This document shows positions 1-7,823 of a stretch of 53,585 nt of DNA, piece by piece. Position 1 is the first letter of the stretch; each line of letters begins with the position of its first letter. Made by a program: the position numbers and the translations under genes. The notes beneath the pieces are model-generated. The model ran no database searches. It was not told the origin of the DNA and saw nothing but the letters and a program-made list of their open reading frames with translations. The DNA comes from an uncultured Saprospiraceae bacterium (lineage in GTDB: Bacteria > Bacteroidota > Bacteroidia > Chitinophagales > Saprospiraceae): positions 1 through 53,585 of the forward strand of contig CALCMJ010000173.1 in NCBI GenBank assembly GCA_937967615.1, given 5' to 3'.

Positions 1-288
1 GAGGAACAAATAATAAGAGAACTTGGATACAACCCCTCTTTACTAAAGGCTGCTTTCCCTAAAAAGCAAGATATAAGGTTTACTAAAACAAATAGCAGTT
101 CTGTCCTGGGTTCTATGAATGACTTCAAATTAAATATAAGATCATATTTTGCTGACAGAGAATCACTTGAGCCAAATTATGTAAAGATAAATCACATATT
201 AAATTATATGCCAATGGGGGCAATCCACTATAAATCTCCAACAAAAAAAATGAAAGAGTTTTTAACTGAAATGCAAAAGCGCGACTAA
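1..288 (+). CDS. C-terminal fragment of a DUF6933-like protein
   Basis: The frame is open from base 1 and stops with TAA at 286-288, so only the last 95 residues of a gene starting before the window are visible. The stretch FTKTNSSSVLGSMNDFKLN resembles the conserved 'SVLGSMND' block I associate with DUF6933, and the end (LNYMPMGAIHYKSP) fits the tail of that family. The function of the family is unknown. No membrane segment or T9SS tail is present. The domain assignment is from memory of the motif, so it is moderate only; that this is a real coding end is supported by uninterrupted, compositionally normal codons. Confidence 0.55.
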   Translation, partial: EEQIIRELGYNPSLLKAAFPKKQDIRFTKTNSSSVLGSMNDFKLNIRSYFADRESLEPNYVKINHILNYMPMGAIHYKSPTKKMKEFLTEMQKRD

Positions 289-392
289 TTCTTCAAAAGC
301 ACAACATTATAAAATTATGAAATAAGAAATAAGAAATAGGAATTAAGAGAGTCCCTCCCTAGCCTAAAAGGTTTTAAATATTCTCTTTTTTA

Positions 393-424
393 TTTCGAGC
401 GGAACGAAGAGAGTCGAGAAATCT
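393..424. repeat. Short interspersed palindromic element (TTTCGAGC...TCGAGAAA)
   Basis: This lies in the 333-bp gap 289-621, which holds no credible gene. The element begins TTTCGAGC and ends TCGAGAAATCT, so its ends pair (TTTCGA with TCGAAA-like TCGAGAAA) around a GC-richer centre. Similar 'segment ending in TCGAGAAATCT' elements are common between genes in Bacteroidota genomes; that is recalled, not computed. Confidence 0.4.
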
Positions 425-482
425 ATGTTGTCTTTACAACACAACTAAAAGCAAGGTCTCTGAAAATTGTATCTCAATAACT

Positions 483-519
483 TTCCATTTTCATTTTCAT
501 TTTCATTTTCATTTCCATT
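483..519. repeat. CATTTT hexanucleotide microsatellite
   Basis: About five tandem copies of CATTTT sit in the gap before the gene at 622. The rest of the gap (300-350) is a degenerate run of AAGAAAT/AGGAATT units, similar in style to the repeat tract at 32545-32650. It lies about 100 bp upstream of the next start codon, so effects on expression are possible but not shown. Confidence 0.6.
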
Positions 520-621
520 GAACTTGCACTCGCCACTTTCCTCATACTATTCGCCAATGTTTTCCGTTTTTTACAGTATTATTGTAGCTATTAGAAAATC
601 AATTAAACCAAATAAATTAAA

Positions 622-1137
622 ATGAAAAACATACTGAGCATAGTCTTAATACTTATTTCATTAGTAATTTTTGGAATGCGCATTGCCAAAAGCGTTGAAT
701 TTAAACGAAACGTTTCCGGGCTTCTAAAAAGGGCAGCAGCTGCAAATACTATCCAACTTGCGGATGAAGAGCTTTCAAAAGCAATTCAGTATTTGGAAAA
801 GAATAAAATGACGAGTGGGTATACCTCCATACTTTATGAGACTCCAGATGAGGACATAGACTTTTGGTATAGAAACTTAAAAGCAAGTCAAAATGAATTA
901 CAAACCTTAAACTCAGATAGTGCTTTAGAGAAAGCGAATGTATTGATAAAGCTTCGAGAAACAATCATAGGGAAATCTAGAGTAACTGTACCAGATGGAT
1001 TGTCCGTTTATCCCAATAATAAGTTTTGGGCTTTTTTAATGTCCATTGCAATACTTGCCGGGTTCATAGGTATAATGATTCCGGTAATAGAGTCAGACAG
1101 GAAGGCTAGAGAGAAAGCGAAAAATGGCATATCTTGA
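622..1137 (+). CDS. Small bitopic membrane protein of unknown function
   Basis: This 171-residue protein has an N-terminal hydrophobic segment (residues about 4-23), a soluble helical middle rich in charged residues (about 30-125) and a second membrane segment (about 133-155, starting at WAFLMSIAILAGF) followed by a short basic tail. The middle contains YTSILYETPDEDIDFWYRNLK, a block I recall from a widespread uncharacterised family with the same two-helix layout. Both termini are probably on the same side of the membrane. The start is the only ATG before the first hydrophobic helix, and an A-rich leader precedes it. No function can be assigned, and its neighbours give no clue. Confidence 0.75.
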   Translation: MKNILSIVLILISLVIFGMRIAKSVEFKRNVSGLLKRAAAANTIQLADEELSKAIQYLEKNKMTSGYTSILYETPDEDIDFWYRNLKASQNELQTLNSDSALEKANVLIKLRETIIGKSRVTVPDGLSVYPNNKFWAFLMSIAILAGFIGIMIPVIESDRKAREKAKNGIS

Positions 1138-1221
1138 CAAAACTCTTCAAGTAAATTTTACGCTACTATATATTCTTACCCTTGATAGAGAACAAAAAAA
1201 AACTGACAAAAATTACAAGAC

Positions 1222-1878
1222 ATGAGACACTGCACAATCCTACTATTCATGCTGATATGTTCATCCACTTTATTTAGCCAACTTATCACCATCAAAGTAC
1301 TTCAATCCTATCCATATACGTATAGCCCAGAATTCACTACTGTTGCAATAGTGGAGAACGCAAATTTTGGCGTAGCAAACAAATCCGATGAGAACATTAG
1401 AACGTCTGAGTTTGAAAGTAAAACAAATGAAGTTTACACTTACCTAAAGGGAAATGGTATAACCTATAGAGTAATCCCACAAAAACCATATGACCCCTCA
1501 TTATTCAGTAGTAGTGCTGTTGTCTTAAATAGAATAGATTTAGAAATTTCAACAAGTAGAGAACAAATTAAAGACCTGAGAACTTTTACAGAAACGAATA
1601 CGGATTTAAGCTTTCAGAATCAGGATCAATTTATATCCTTAGATGATTCCTTTATGAAAGAATGTATGGACCAACTCACAGAAGAAGCCAGGGAAAAGGC
1701 TGAAAAATTTGCTGTAAGTCTAAATAAAAAAACAAGTGATGTACATGAAATTAAAGTCATTAAGCACCTTGTTTCTAAGAGATATAAAAAAAGTGCTTTA
1801 CTTGCTAAGGGCATGGAAGATGCAACGCATTCTGCTGTATTTGAAGTTGAAATTAGCTTTGAAACTATTGCAAAATGA
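1222..1878 (+). CDS. Secreted SIMPL (DUF541)-like protein
   Basis: The 218-residue product has a clean signal peptide (residues 1-20, ending LFSQ). The remainder resembles SIMPL/DUF541 periplasmic proteins: a segment of the type 'EEAREKAEKFAVSLNKKTSDVHEIKVI' (about 150-178, alanine/lysine helix followed by a beta strand) and a terminal strand AVFEVEISFETI. SIMPL proteins are periplasmic or outer-membrane-associated with loosely defined roles. The gene follows 622-1137 by 84 nt on the same strand and may be co-transcribed. The family call is based on pattern only; the alternative is an unassigned exported protein. Confidence 0.6.
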   Translation: MRHCTILLFMLICSSTLFSQLITIKVLQSYPYTYSPEFTTVAIVENANFGVANKSDENIRTSEFESKTNEVYTYLKGNGITYRVIPQKPYDPSLFSSSAVVLNRIDLEISTSREQIKDLRTFTETNTDLSFQNQDQFISLDDSFMKECMDQLTEEAREKAEKFAVSLNKKTSDVHEIKVIKHLVSKRYKKSALLAKGMEDATHSAVFEVEISFETIAK

Positions 1879-1923
1879 TCAAGATTGCATTTAGATTATT
1901 GATAGAGAAGCGCAATTTATGAA

Positions 1924-2634
1924 TTATCGTTTGACTTTTATCGTTTCAAGCAGAAAAGGAAATTTATAAGTACTACCATTCACTAGAATCTCAAGTCTAC
2001 AGTCACCATCTCTAACACCATGTTCAAAAATCAAATCAAATGAATCGTCTTTGCCAGGCGCAATTTTCACAGTATCAAGAACCCAATCTTCAACATAGGC
2101 TATGCGTTCTTCATTTGATCCCGTAAGTGCATTATAATAGCCGCGTTCTTCAAGTATGTCATAAGATGATCCTGCAATGAATCCTAGGGTATTCCCAGTG
2201 GATACTCCAGGAGAATTAACTAACGTAATTAGAGTCAGACTTGAGGCAATGGTTCTCCAAATGGTATTAGACTTTTTTCTTGATTTAAGTCTTTCATTTT
2301 CATAAAGGTACCCATCTATTAAGTAGTCTTTCCCCAAAGGATCTAATACGGTTTCTTCGCTATAAAAAATATCCTTTAAAGCAAGAACAATCTCGTCAGT
2401 TGAGATTGTAATGGTATCCTTTGAGTCATTGAAGACATCAACTTGAAAAACAGACAAGTTCAAGTCAGTACTGGCATAGTCTACTTCTATAACAATATCA
2501 TCTGCTGACAAAGCGTCTTCAGAATATTCAACTTGAGACTGCTGAGGAATAGCTTCTAGTTGATAATATGTTCTAGAGCAGGAACTTAAGCTAAGAACAA
2601 ATAATGAACAGAAATACAAAAAGACTTTATTCAT
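1924..2634 (-). CDS. Lipoprotein of unknown function
   Basis: The product is a 236-residue protein with a lipoprotein signal: hydrophobic stretch FLYFCSLFVLSL followed by lipobox LSSC, predicting a lipidated Cys at residue 19. The mature part has beta-rich acidic segments and a short hydrophobic patch (about 130-150, TIASSLTLITLVNSPG) that could be a membrane-associated loop. I do not recognise a family. It converges with the SIMPL-like gene, with only 45 nt between the two stops and no clear hairpin there. Its start is the first ATG and places the lipobox at the expected distance. Confidence 0.65.
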   Translation of the reverse strand: MNKVFLYFCSLFVLSLSSCSRTYYQLEAIPQQSQVEYSEDALSADDIVIEVDYASTDLNLSVFQVDVFNDSKDTITISTDEIVLALKDIFYSEETVLDPLGKDYLIDGYLYENERLKSRKKSNTIWRTIASSLTLITLVNSPGVSTGNTLGFIAGSSYDILEERGYYNALTGSNEERIAYVEDWVLDTVKIAPGKDDSFDLIFEHGVRDGDCRLEILVNGSTYKFPFLLETIKVKR

Positions 2635-2679
2635 CTTCTATTTTGTTTTGCTAATATATCTTCAGTTTTTTACATAAGG

Positions 2680-2752
2680 AACAGCTTAACATTTAATTAA
2701 TGGAATTGGCTTAGTTAATTGGGGGTATTAAATGAAAATTAACAGCTTAACA
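2680..2752. repeat. Direct 12-bp repeat AACAGCTTAACA (two copies)
   Basis: The exact 12-mer AACAGCTTAACA occurs at 2680-2691 and again at 2741-2752, 61 bp apart, in the 275-bp space between divergent genes (1924-2634 minus, 2910 plus). Such a position fits a shared operator, but nothing else supports it. I see no gene in the rest of the gap. Confidence 0.35.
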
Positions 2753-2909
2753 GTGTTTACTTAAAATGAATGCCTTACTTCTAGCTTGGTCCAAGATACA
2801 CGTAGACCAATAAAAAGCTCCATAAGAGCGACACCCAAATTGTATTTGCGCATAATTAATTTCTCTTCAGCCTAATTTAAGTTTCTTACATTTATAATAA
2901 ATTAGCAAT

Positions 2910-3134
2910 ATGAAATTAAATCTCTTATCCTGTGATGCCCATAGACCTGACAAAAGAGCAATCGCAAACTGTATTGCTGAAGTTTCAAAAGACATGGACC
3001 CATCATTAGCACAAGAACTTACAGCCATTCTCCTAGAAGGAGATCCTGTAGATATAGAAGTTGATGATAAAAATTCTAGCTCCGCTTTTAGAGCACTAAG
3101 AAAACTAGGGATTGATTACGAGATTGAAGAATGA
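2910..3134 (+). CDS. Small 74-residue protein, ribosomal L7/L12-C-like shape
   Basis: This short acidic cytosolic protein has no signal peptide. Its second half (EGDPVDIEVDDKNSSSAFRALRKLGIDYEIEE) follows the beta-alpha-beta rhythm 'val...A..l...G..v...' seen in L7/L12-C-like and related small domains, where a short helix is followed by a strand ending at the C-terminus. No specific function is recognisable. The stop codon overlaps the ATG of a 39-codon ORF (ATGA at 3131-3134), suggesting translational coupling with it. Confidence 0.6.
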   Translation: MKLNLLSCDAHRPDKRAIANCIAEVSKDMDPSLAQELTAILLEGDPVDIEVDDKNSSSAFRALRKLGIDYEIEE

Positions 3135-3250
3135 AAATCCTAAACAAAAAAGAATACTGGCCCAAGGAGAGCCTGAGAGGCGAGGTGTTGACAATGGGAT
3201 ACAACTATCAAATAAATTCTGTTCATTCTTGGATTACAAAAGAAATCTAA
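3131..3250 (+). CDS. Possible 39-residue protein coupled to the upstream small gene
   Basis: An ATG at 3131 overlaps the TGA of the preceding gene (ATGA) and opens a 39-codon frame ending in TAA at 3248-3250. The peptide starts MKILNKKEYWPKESLRGEV and ends WITKEI, with no hydrophobic helix. The overlap arrangement is typical of coupled bacterial genes, but the ORF is so short that chance cannot be excluded. It could also be the remnant of a longer gene. Confidence 0.3.
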   Translation: MKILNKKEYWPKESLRGEVLTMGYNYQINSVHSWITKEI

Positions 3251-3302
3251 AAAAAAACGAAGCTATTTAAAGCCAAACCACGTTTAGATAAAAACCAATA
3301 CC

Positions 3303-4172
3303 ATGAAGCAGAAATCCATTCTTTATTTTCTGTCCCTAGTTTCCATCCTCGCAATTATCTCATGCTCCCAAGGTGATCAAGATTACGACGACTATACTAG
3401 CAGAGTTGAATATTCTGAAAATATAAGAAGCGCAGAATTCTTAGAAGATAGTTTAATAACTGTACTGACATGGAATATAAAATTGGCCTTTGGGCATAGA
3501 GGAAATCCTTGGTCGGATGATATTGGAGGCAGACATGATCTAGTGGATTCTCTCGCGCAATTAATCCGTTCATATGATCCGCATGTGGTCTTATTGCAAG
3601 AGGTGCCTTACGATAGAGAAAACACGATAATAAAAAGAGTCCTAGATAGCATAGCGTATAAATTGAATTTTAATTATGCCTTTGGTGGCCATGGATTTAA
3701 TTCTGACGGTTCGTATCCCACTAGAGCACAATGGGGGAATGCGATACTGTCAAAGTTTGAAATTGCAAGTATAGAAAATCGCGAAGTCTTTAATCTAAAT
3801 GATGTCTGGTCAAGAAGAAGCGTTTTGAAAGCCGCATTGAGATTTAAACAAAATGAAATTTTAGATAGCTACTCTTTACATTATTCCACAAATGCTAGAT
3901 CAGATGCAGAATTCAGAACACAAGTATCTAAGACGAGAAGCTTTTATGAGGAATCTCAGAATCCTGTGATCTTAGGCGGCGACTTTAATTATTCAAACTC
4001 CATAGATACCATTTTGAATTTGATCAATTGTTCACCTCCAGAATATTCTGACATAGATAGAATTTATTCGTCTGAAGATTTTATAACAATTAATCCGTAT
4101 TCTAGAATAGAGCATAGTTTAGAATTTTCAGACCATTTTGCAGGAATAGTAACTCTAAAAATTAAAGGCTAA
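3303..4172 (+). CDS. Endonuclease/exonuclease/phosphatase-family lipoprotein
   Basis: This 289-residue protein belongs to the EEP (DNase I-like) superfamily of metal-dependent phosphodiesterases. A lipobox (AIISC, Cys21) predicts outer-membrane or periplasmic lipid anchoring. EEP landmarks are visible: TWNIK with Asn58, VVLLQEV with metal-ligand Glu100, a His in SLHYST (about 193), GGDFNYS with Asp227 and Asn229, and a terminal SDHF with Asp277/His278. The whole catalytic set is therefore intact. Extracytoplasmic members cleave nucleic acids, sphingomyelin or other phosphodiesters; the substrate here cannot be told. It may work with the secreted endonuclease at 4655-7621, but nothing links them beyond proximity. 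Confidence 0.85.
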   Translation: MKQKSILYFLSLVSILAIISCSQGDQDYDDYTSRVEYSENIRSAEFLEDSLITVLTWNIKLAFGHRGNPWSDDIGGRHDLVDSLAQLIRSYDPHVVLLQEVPYDRENTIIKRVLDSIAYKLNFNYAFGGHGFNSDGSYPTRAQWGNAILSKFEIASIENREVFNLNDVWSRRSVLKAALRFKQNEILDSYSLHYSTNARSDAEFRTQVSKTRSFYEESQNPVILGGDFNYSNSIDTILNLINCSPPEYSDIDRIYSSEDFITINPYSRIEHSLEFSDHFAGIVTLKIKG

Positions 4173-4181
4173 TATTTTAGT

Positions 4182-4280
4182 TTGGGCGTGCCCTTCGCTA
4201 CGCTCAGGTCGGGCTTTCCAGGGGTTCCGTCCCGCTTTCAGCGTGACAGCCTACGGCTCCCTTACAATCCCTCACGCAAA
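4182..4280. repeat. GC-rich interspersed intergenic element (family 1)
   Basis: This block after the EEP gene is much richer in GC than its surroundings and has the pattern GGGCGTGCCCTTCGCTACGC ... GTCGGGCTTTCC ... CCGTCCCGCTTTCAGCG ... ACAATCCCTCACGC. Elements of this 'GGGCGTGCC...TCGGGCTTTCC...ATCCCTCACGC' type are, from memory, scattered between genes of many Bacteroidota. It contains several short self-complementary runs and no credible ORF. It may act as a REP-like element downstream of a gene end. Confidence 0.5.
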
Positions 4281-4396
4281 TAACCTTTGCACATACTTTG
4301 CTTAAAGATTTTGTCTTGATTATTAAGATGCTGAACGTCACAGTTTACTAAACACAAAATTTACATATATATCTTTTTTCCTTGTAACACTTGCAA

Positions 4397-4531
4397 TAAT
4401 TTGTACCAGAAAAATTGGCCCTTTGGCAAGTCCTTTGCAATGCATTTGGTATGTGCGAGTCGCACTAAGATCCCCATATCCCTGAACGGGTGTCTGGTCC
4501 TTTCTCAATCTTGGCCAGGCACTTTTTTTTT
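4397..4531 (+). ncRNA. Candidate structured small RNA ending in a terminator
   Basis: Between two convergent protein genes, a stretch of about 130 nt shows RNA-like design. A TAATTTG box (4397-4403) could be a degenerate -7 element. ACCAGA (4405-4410) is complementary to TCTGGT (4493-4498), closing a domain that holds a 5-bp hairpin GTGCG-AGT-CGCAC (4453-4465) and a CCC-TGAAC-GGG hairpin (4480-4490). TCTGGT also belongs to the terminator arm, so the two folds compete. The segment ends in a nine-T run. No ORF of note is present. I cannot match it to 6S, SRP, tmRNA or RNase P sequences, so the class is unknown. Confidence 0.5.
4492..4531 (+). terminator. Intrinsic terminator of the candidate small RNA
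   Basis: GTCTGGTC (4492-4499) pairs with GGCCAGGC (4513-4520) to give an 8-bp stem including G-U pairs around a 13-nt loop, followed by A, C and nine T residues. The T-run is on the plus strand, so it would end plus-strand transcription: either the candidate RNA or read-through from the EEP gene at 3303-4172. Confidence 0.7.
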
Positions 4532-4552
4532 GTCTTCATCTAGGCTTATATA

Positions 4553-4593
4553 ATTAAGACAGGCCCATCCGTTTTAGATGAACCTGCCTTAAT
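4553..4593 (-). terminator. Probable terminator hairpin after the endonuclease gene
   Basis: ATTAAG-A-CAGG (4553 on) pairs with CCTG-C-CTTAAT (to 4593), with an inner CATC/GATG pair, giving a long interrupted stem. It lies 62 bp past the stop of the minus-strand gene at 4655. The following T-run is weak (TTAATTATAT), so termination efficiency is uncertain. Confidence 0.5.
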
Positions 4594-4654
4594 ATTTATT
4601 ATCATAGAAAACCAATTGGAATACCTAACACATTGACTCCAACTAGCCTTTTGC

Positions 4655-7621
4655 TTATCTTATTAAATATATCTTCTCAGTCCGTATCGCATTAAATTTG
4701 GTATTGTATTTAAGAATATACATGCCATCTGAGAGTTGAGTTAAATTTCTTTCAACACGATCTTGGGATGGTAGGATAGGGAACTGGTCTACTTTTTTTC
4801 CTAATGCATCGTAAATTGATATTTCCAATGCTTCTAATATTTTTCCATCTAATTCCATAATCAAATAATCACTTGTTGGATTTGGATATATATGTAATCT
4901 TGAGAAACTAGATCGATCTTCTGCATTGTCTAAACTAATTTCTAACTCGCCATTATCCATTTTTTCAGATTCCAGATTATTGACATTTTCTTCAGTTACA
5001 ATGAAACCACTATTTGTATTCCCAGTAAGAACAACTGCATCTATATAGATTTTATCATTGTTACCACTTGCATCACACTGGAACCGTATCCTAGAGTTTG
5101 TACTAAAGTTATAATTTGATGATTGGAGAGTAAGGTTGACAGAGTAAACCACTCCGTTTTGAAAATCTGTTCCTCGTACATATGTCTCCACGGTCTGCCA
5201 GGAATTACCATCAAAGTAGCGTAACCAAAAGTCCTCATTGTTTTCCATACTTCTTGCTTCAAAACTAAACTCAAGATCTACTGAAGTGTAGCCCGTAAGA
5301 TCCATAGATGGAGAAGTCATAGAAGAAGCAGTACCTGAATTATCTCTGATCTGGATAGAGTACAAACCTTCTGGAGAATATCCACCGCTGTATCTAGCGC
5401 AATCACTTCCCCCATCAGACCAACCATCCCAACCTGTCTCAAAGTAGCTAGCTAGAATTTCATTATTACTAGGTGGAGAATCCGTTGTTACTGAAACTAC
5501 ATTACTAGAAGGAGATACATTCCCTGCTGCATCGTATGCCTCTACATAAAAATCATAAGTCGTTGCTGCTGTCAGTGAATTGATATTAAGCGAACTGGTC
5601 GCCGTACTTGTTATGTAAGATCCATCTTGATAAATATCATAGCCTGTTACACCCACATTGTCAGTGGAAACTGTCCAAGTAAGATCAGTAGTAGTTTCTG
5701 TCGTGTTAGATGAAAGTAAATTTGTAGGTGCCGTTGGCGCTTCTGTATCACCACCTGATCCACCACAACTGCTCCAAATCAAATCTACATACTCAGGATG
5801 ATCTATAAAGGGATTCCTATTTCCTTGGATTCCAAAAATGGTTTCATTTCGTTCTATCTCTTTGGTATCTACTGGATCCAGAGAATGCCACGCAAGCAAC
5901 ATATCAATCGTCCATTGTTCAAAAGCAGGATAAGCCGTTCCATCAAGAACTGCATCAGATTCTACAGTGCTATTTTCCCAAGATGCAATCCCGTTTTCAT
6001 ATCGCGTAGACATGTAAAAATACCCCCTCGCTAAATCTCCCTTATAGGCATCTATTGGCTCAAAGACTGAACCAGAATAGCCTGGCACAGTTATCGAAGA
6101 TGACCCTAAAGCAGATCCATTGTTAGTGATATGTGTCTCTGTGCCTGACTGGATTTCTCCATAAGGATTATTATTTCTAACACCATTGATCCACCCATCT
6201 GCAGGAACTACAGTAAATAAGTCTGTGTACTGTGGAACAGATGTACTTCCTCCCCACCAAGATTTTGGAAAACTATGCTCTCTGTTGTAGCAATCCCCTT
6301 CAGTTTGATAAGTGCCACACTGTTCTGTGACAAATGTAAATTCATTTTCTGACCCACCAGGGTTGTCAGAATACATATCCCATAATATCACCTCAGTGCC
6401 AGAATCATTTAAATGATCATCTGTTGTCTGATAATGTGTCCATAAACTAGCATAGCTAACTACAGTGTGGTTGTTAATCAAATTGTATAATGCAGTTTTT
6501 AAACTAGCACATGTTTCATTTCCTATACTACTATAATAATCACTTCCTCCACCAGTTGTGCTAGTTGAACCTGTCAATGGATTACTTGTCAGATAATCTG
6601 GACCACCTGAGCAGTTGTCGTTAGCTGCAAATATGGAATAGTAGTATGTTGTATTTGCACTCAATCCCAATGAATTGATATTGCTACTATTACTATACTG
6701 GATAACTTCACCGGAACCAAAAGCAGAACCTACATTGTATTGAACGCCGTCTGTAGGAATAGCTCCTAAACTTGAGCTTGTGCTTTCCACGATCAAAAAT
6801 TTATCTGCTGCACTTGCTGAAAAACTTGCCTGTATAGAATTGTCTGTGACTGTACCAAAATTTAAATTGCTAGCCTGAGCTGTTGGTTCAATACATCCAC
6901 TTGTTGCTCCACTTACTCCAATGACTAAATCGTTCAAGGCAAACTCATCTCGACTTCCGCTGCCACTGACGTCACTTCCAGACCAACGGATATAAAAATC
7001 ATCACCAGGAGCAATACCCATATTGCTCAATACAATTGTTCTTGGGACAACTATCCAGTTGGTTCCAGAACTCGCTTGCGGAGAAGTATAATTACTAGAT
7101 GTTATACTAGAATATGTTGTGTTGTTATATGATATAGAAAGATTGAATGAGTTAGATCTACTTTGATCATTCCTTACATAGATGTTGTAATCAATAGTCA
7201 TATCTGAGATGGTGGAAGAACTGTTGTTTAGCATTTTTAGAGAAATTGTTCCAGGAGTCCAATCCCCACCAGTGCCTTGAATCCCTAAAGCAATGTCACC
7301 ACCACCCACATCAAATCCATATATGCCACCTGTAGCTACTCCTCCATTGCTTGTTCCTCTAGCATGATCGCCTGAAGTATTATTGACTCCAAAATCCTTT
7401 GCCCCATCACTAAATCCTGTAGTTGCCCAAGCATCAGTATCTAATTGTCCACTGCTAGGGCTGCTAGAAAATCCTGATCCAAGGAAACTACTGTTATTCA
7501 CCCCATTTACTGTGGATTCAAAATCTATGGTGTAGTTTGTATTGTTATTTGTTATTGAGAGTTGAGAATAACTGATCGTAACACTAAAGAGCATGATCAG
7601 TACTGAGATTACGTTTTTCAT
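4655..7621 (-). CDS. T9SS-secreted endonuclease I with Fn3 and sorting domain
   Basis: From Met at 7621 the product is 988 residues with signal peptide KNVISVLIMLFSVTISYSQ; an upstream ATG at 7654 would put eleven polar residues before it, so the second Met is preferred. Order: an N-terminal beta-rich region and an Fn3-like segment (about 245-350), then endonuclease I (about 365-620) with the motif NREHSFPKSWWGG (about 450) carrying the catalytic His and the FxKSW signature of this nonspecific nuclease family. An Fn3 domain (about 627-712), a jelly-roll carbohydrate-binding-like module (about 724-870) and a type A T9SS tail (IYPNPTSDYL ... IYLIR) follow. It is exported across the outer membrane, probably to degrade environmental DNA/RNA as a phosphate and nucleoside source or for biofilm turnover. 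Confidence 0.9.
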   Translation of the reverse strand: MKNVISVLIMLFSVTISYSQLSITNNNTNYTIDFESTVNGVNNSSFLGSGFSSSPSSGQLDTDAWATTGFSDGAKDFGVNNTSGDHARGTSNGGVATGGIYGFDVGGGDIALGIQGTGGDWTPGTISLKMLNNSSSTISDMTIDYNIYVRNDQSRSNSFNLSISYNNTTYSSITSSNYTSPQASSGTNWIVVPRTIVLSNMGIAPGDDFYIRWSGSDVSGSGSRDEFALNDLVIGVSGATSGCIEPTAQASNLNFGTVTDNSIQASFSASAADKFLIVESTSSSLGAIPTDGVQYNVGSAFGSGEVIQYSNSSNINSLGLSANTTYYYSIFAANDNCSGGPDYLTSNPLTGSTSTTGGGSDYYSSIGNETCASLKTALYNLINNHTVVSYASLWTHYQTTDDHLNDSGTEVILWDMYSDNPGGSENEFTFVTEQCGTYQTEGDCYNREHSFPKSWWGGSTSVPQYTDLFTVVPADGWINGVRNNNPYGEIQSGTETHITNNGSALGSSSITVPGYSGSVFEPIDAYKGDLARGYFYMSTRYENGIASWENSTVESDAVLDGTAYPAFEQWTIDMLLAWHSLDPVDTKEIERNETIFGIQGNRNPFIDHPEYVDLIWSSCGGSGGDTEAPTAPTNLLSSNTTETTTDLTWTVSTDNVGVTGYDIYQDGSYITSTATSSLNINSLTAATTYDFYVEAYDAAGNVSPSSNVVSVTTDSPPSNNEILASYFETGWDGWSDGGSDCARYSGGYSPEGLYSIQIRDNSGTASSMTSPSMDLTGYTSVDLEFSFEARSMENNEDFWLRYFDGNSWQTVETYVRGTDFQNGVVYSVNLTLQSSNYNFSTNSRIRFQCDASGNNDKIYIDAVVLTGNTNSGFIVTEENVNNLESEKMDNGELEISLDNAEDRSSFSRLHIYPNPTSDYLIMELDGKILEALEISIYDALGKKVDQFPILPSQDRVERNLTQLSDGMYILKYNTKFNAIRTEKIYLIR

Positions 7622-7677
7622 GTTTGTTTTGTTTTGATGTTTTTTTGAGTCCATATAAAGTTAAAAAACATTTTATC

Positions 7678-7699
7678 ATATTAAGATATTTCTTAATAT
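7678..7699. promoter_or_regulatory. Palindrome upstream of the endonuclease gene
   Basis: ATATTAAG (7678-7685) and CTTAATAT (7692-7699) form a perfect 8-bp inverted repeat around a 6-nt centre, 57-78 nt upstream of the chosen start at 7621 and in the space between divergent genes. It could be an operator for the nuclease gene. The sequence is AT-rich, so chance is a fair alternative. Confidence 0.3.
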
Positions 7700-7823
7700 A
7701 ATCAAATCCTCCTTTCAGGCATCGATTTTCCATATTTTGGGATATATAGATATACATGCTCTGATATTTTAGTACTGAATATTTTCCTTTGATGGACACA
7801 AAAGCAATAGCAAATAGATTGAT

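Noticed and set aside
4397-4531. Assignment to SRP RNA, 6S RNA or tmRNA
   Set aside because: The conserved motifs of these RNAs that I know (for example the GGAAGCA-type SRP loop) are absent; left as an unclassified candidate.
7622-7654. Upstream ATG start for the endonuclease
   Set aside because: The second Met gives a classical signal peptide; the extra eleven residues are polar.
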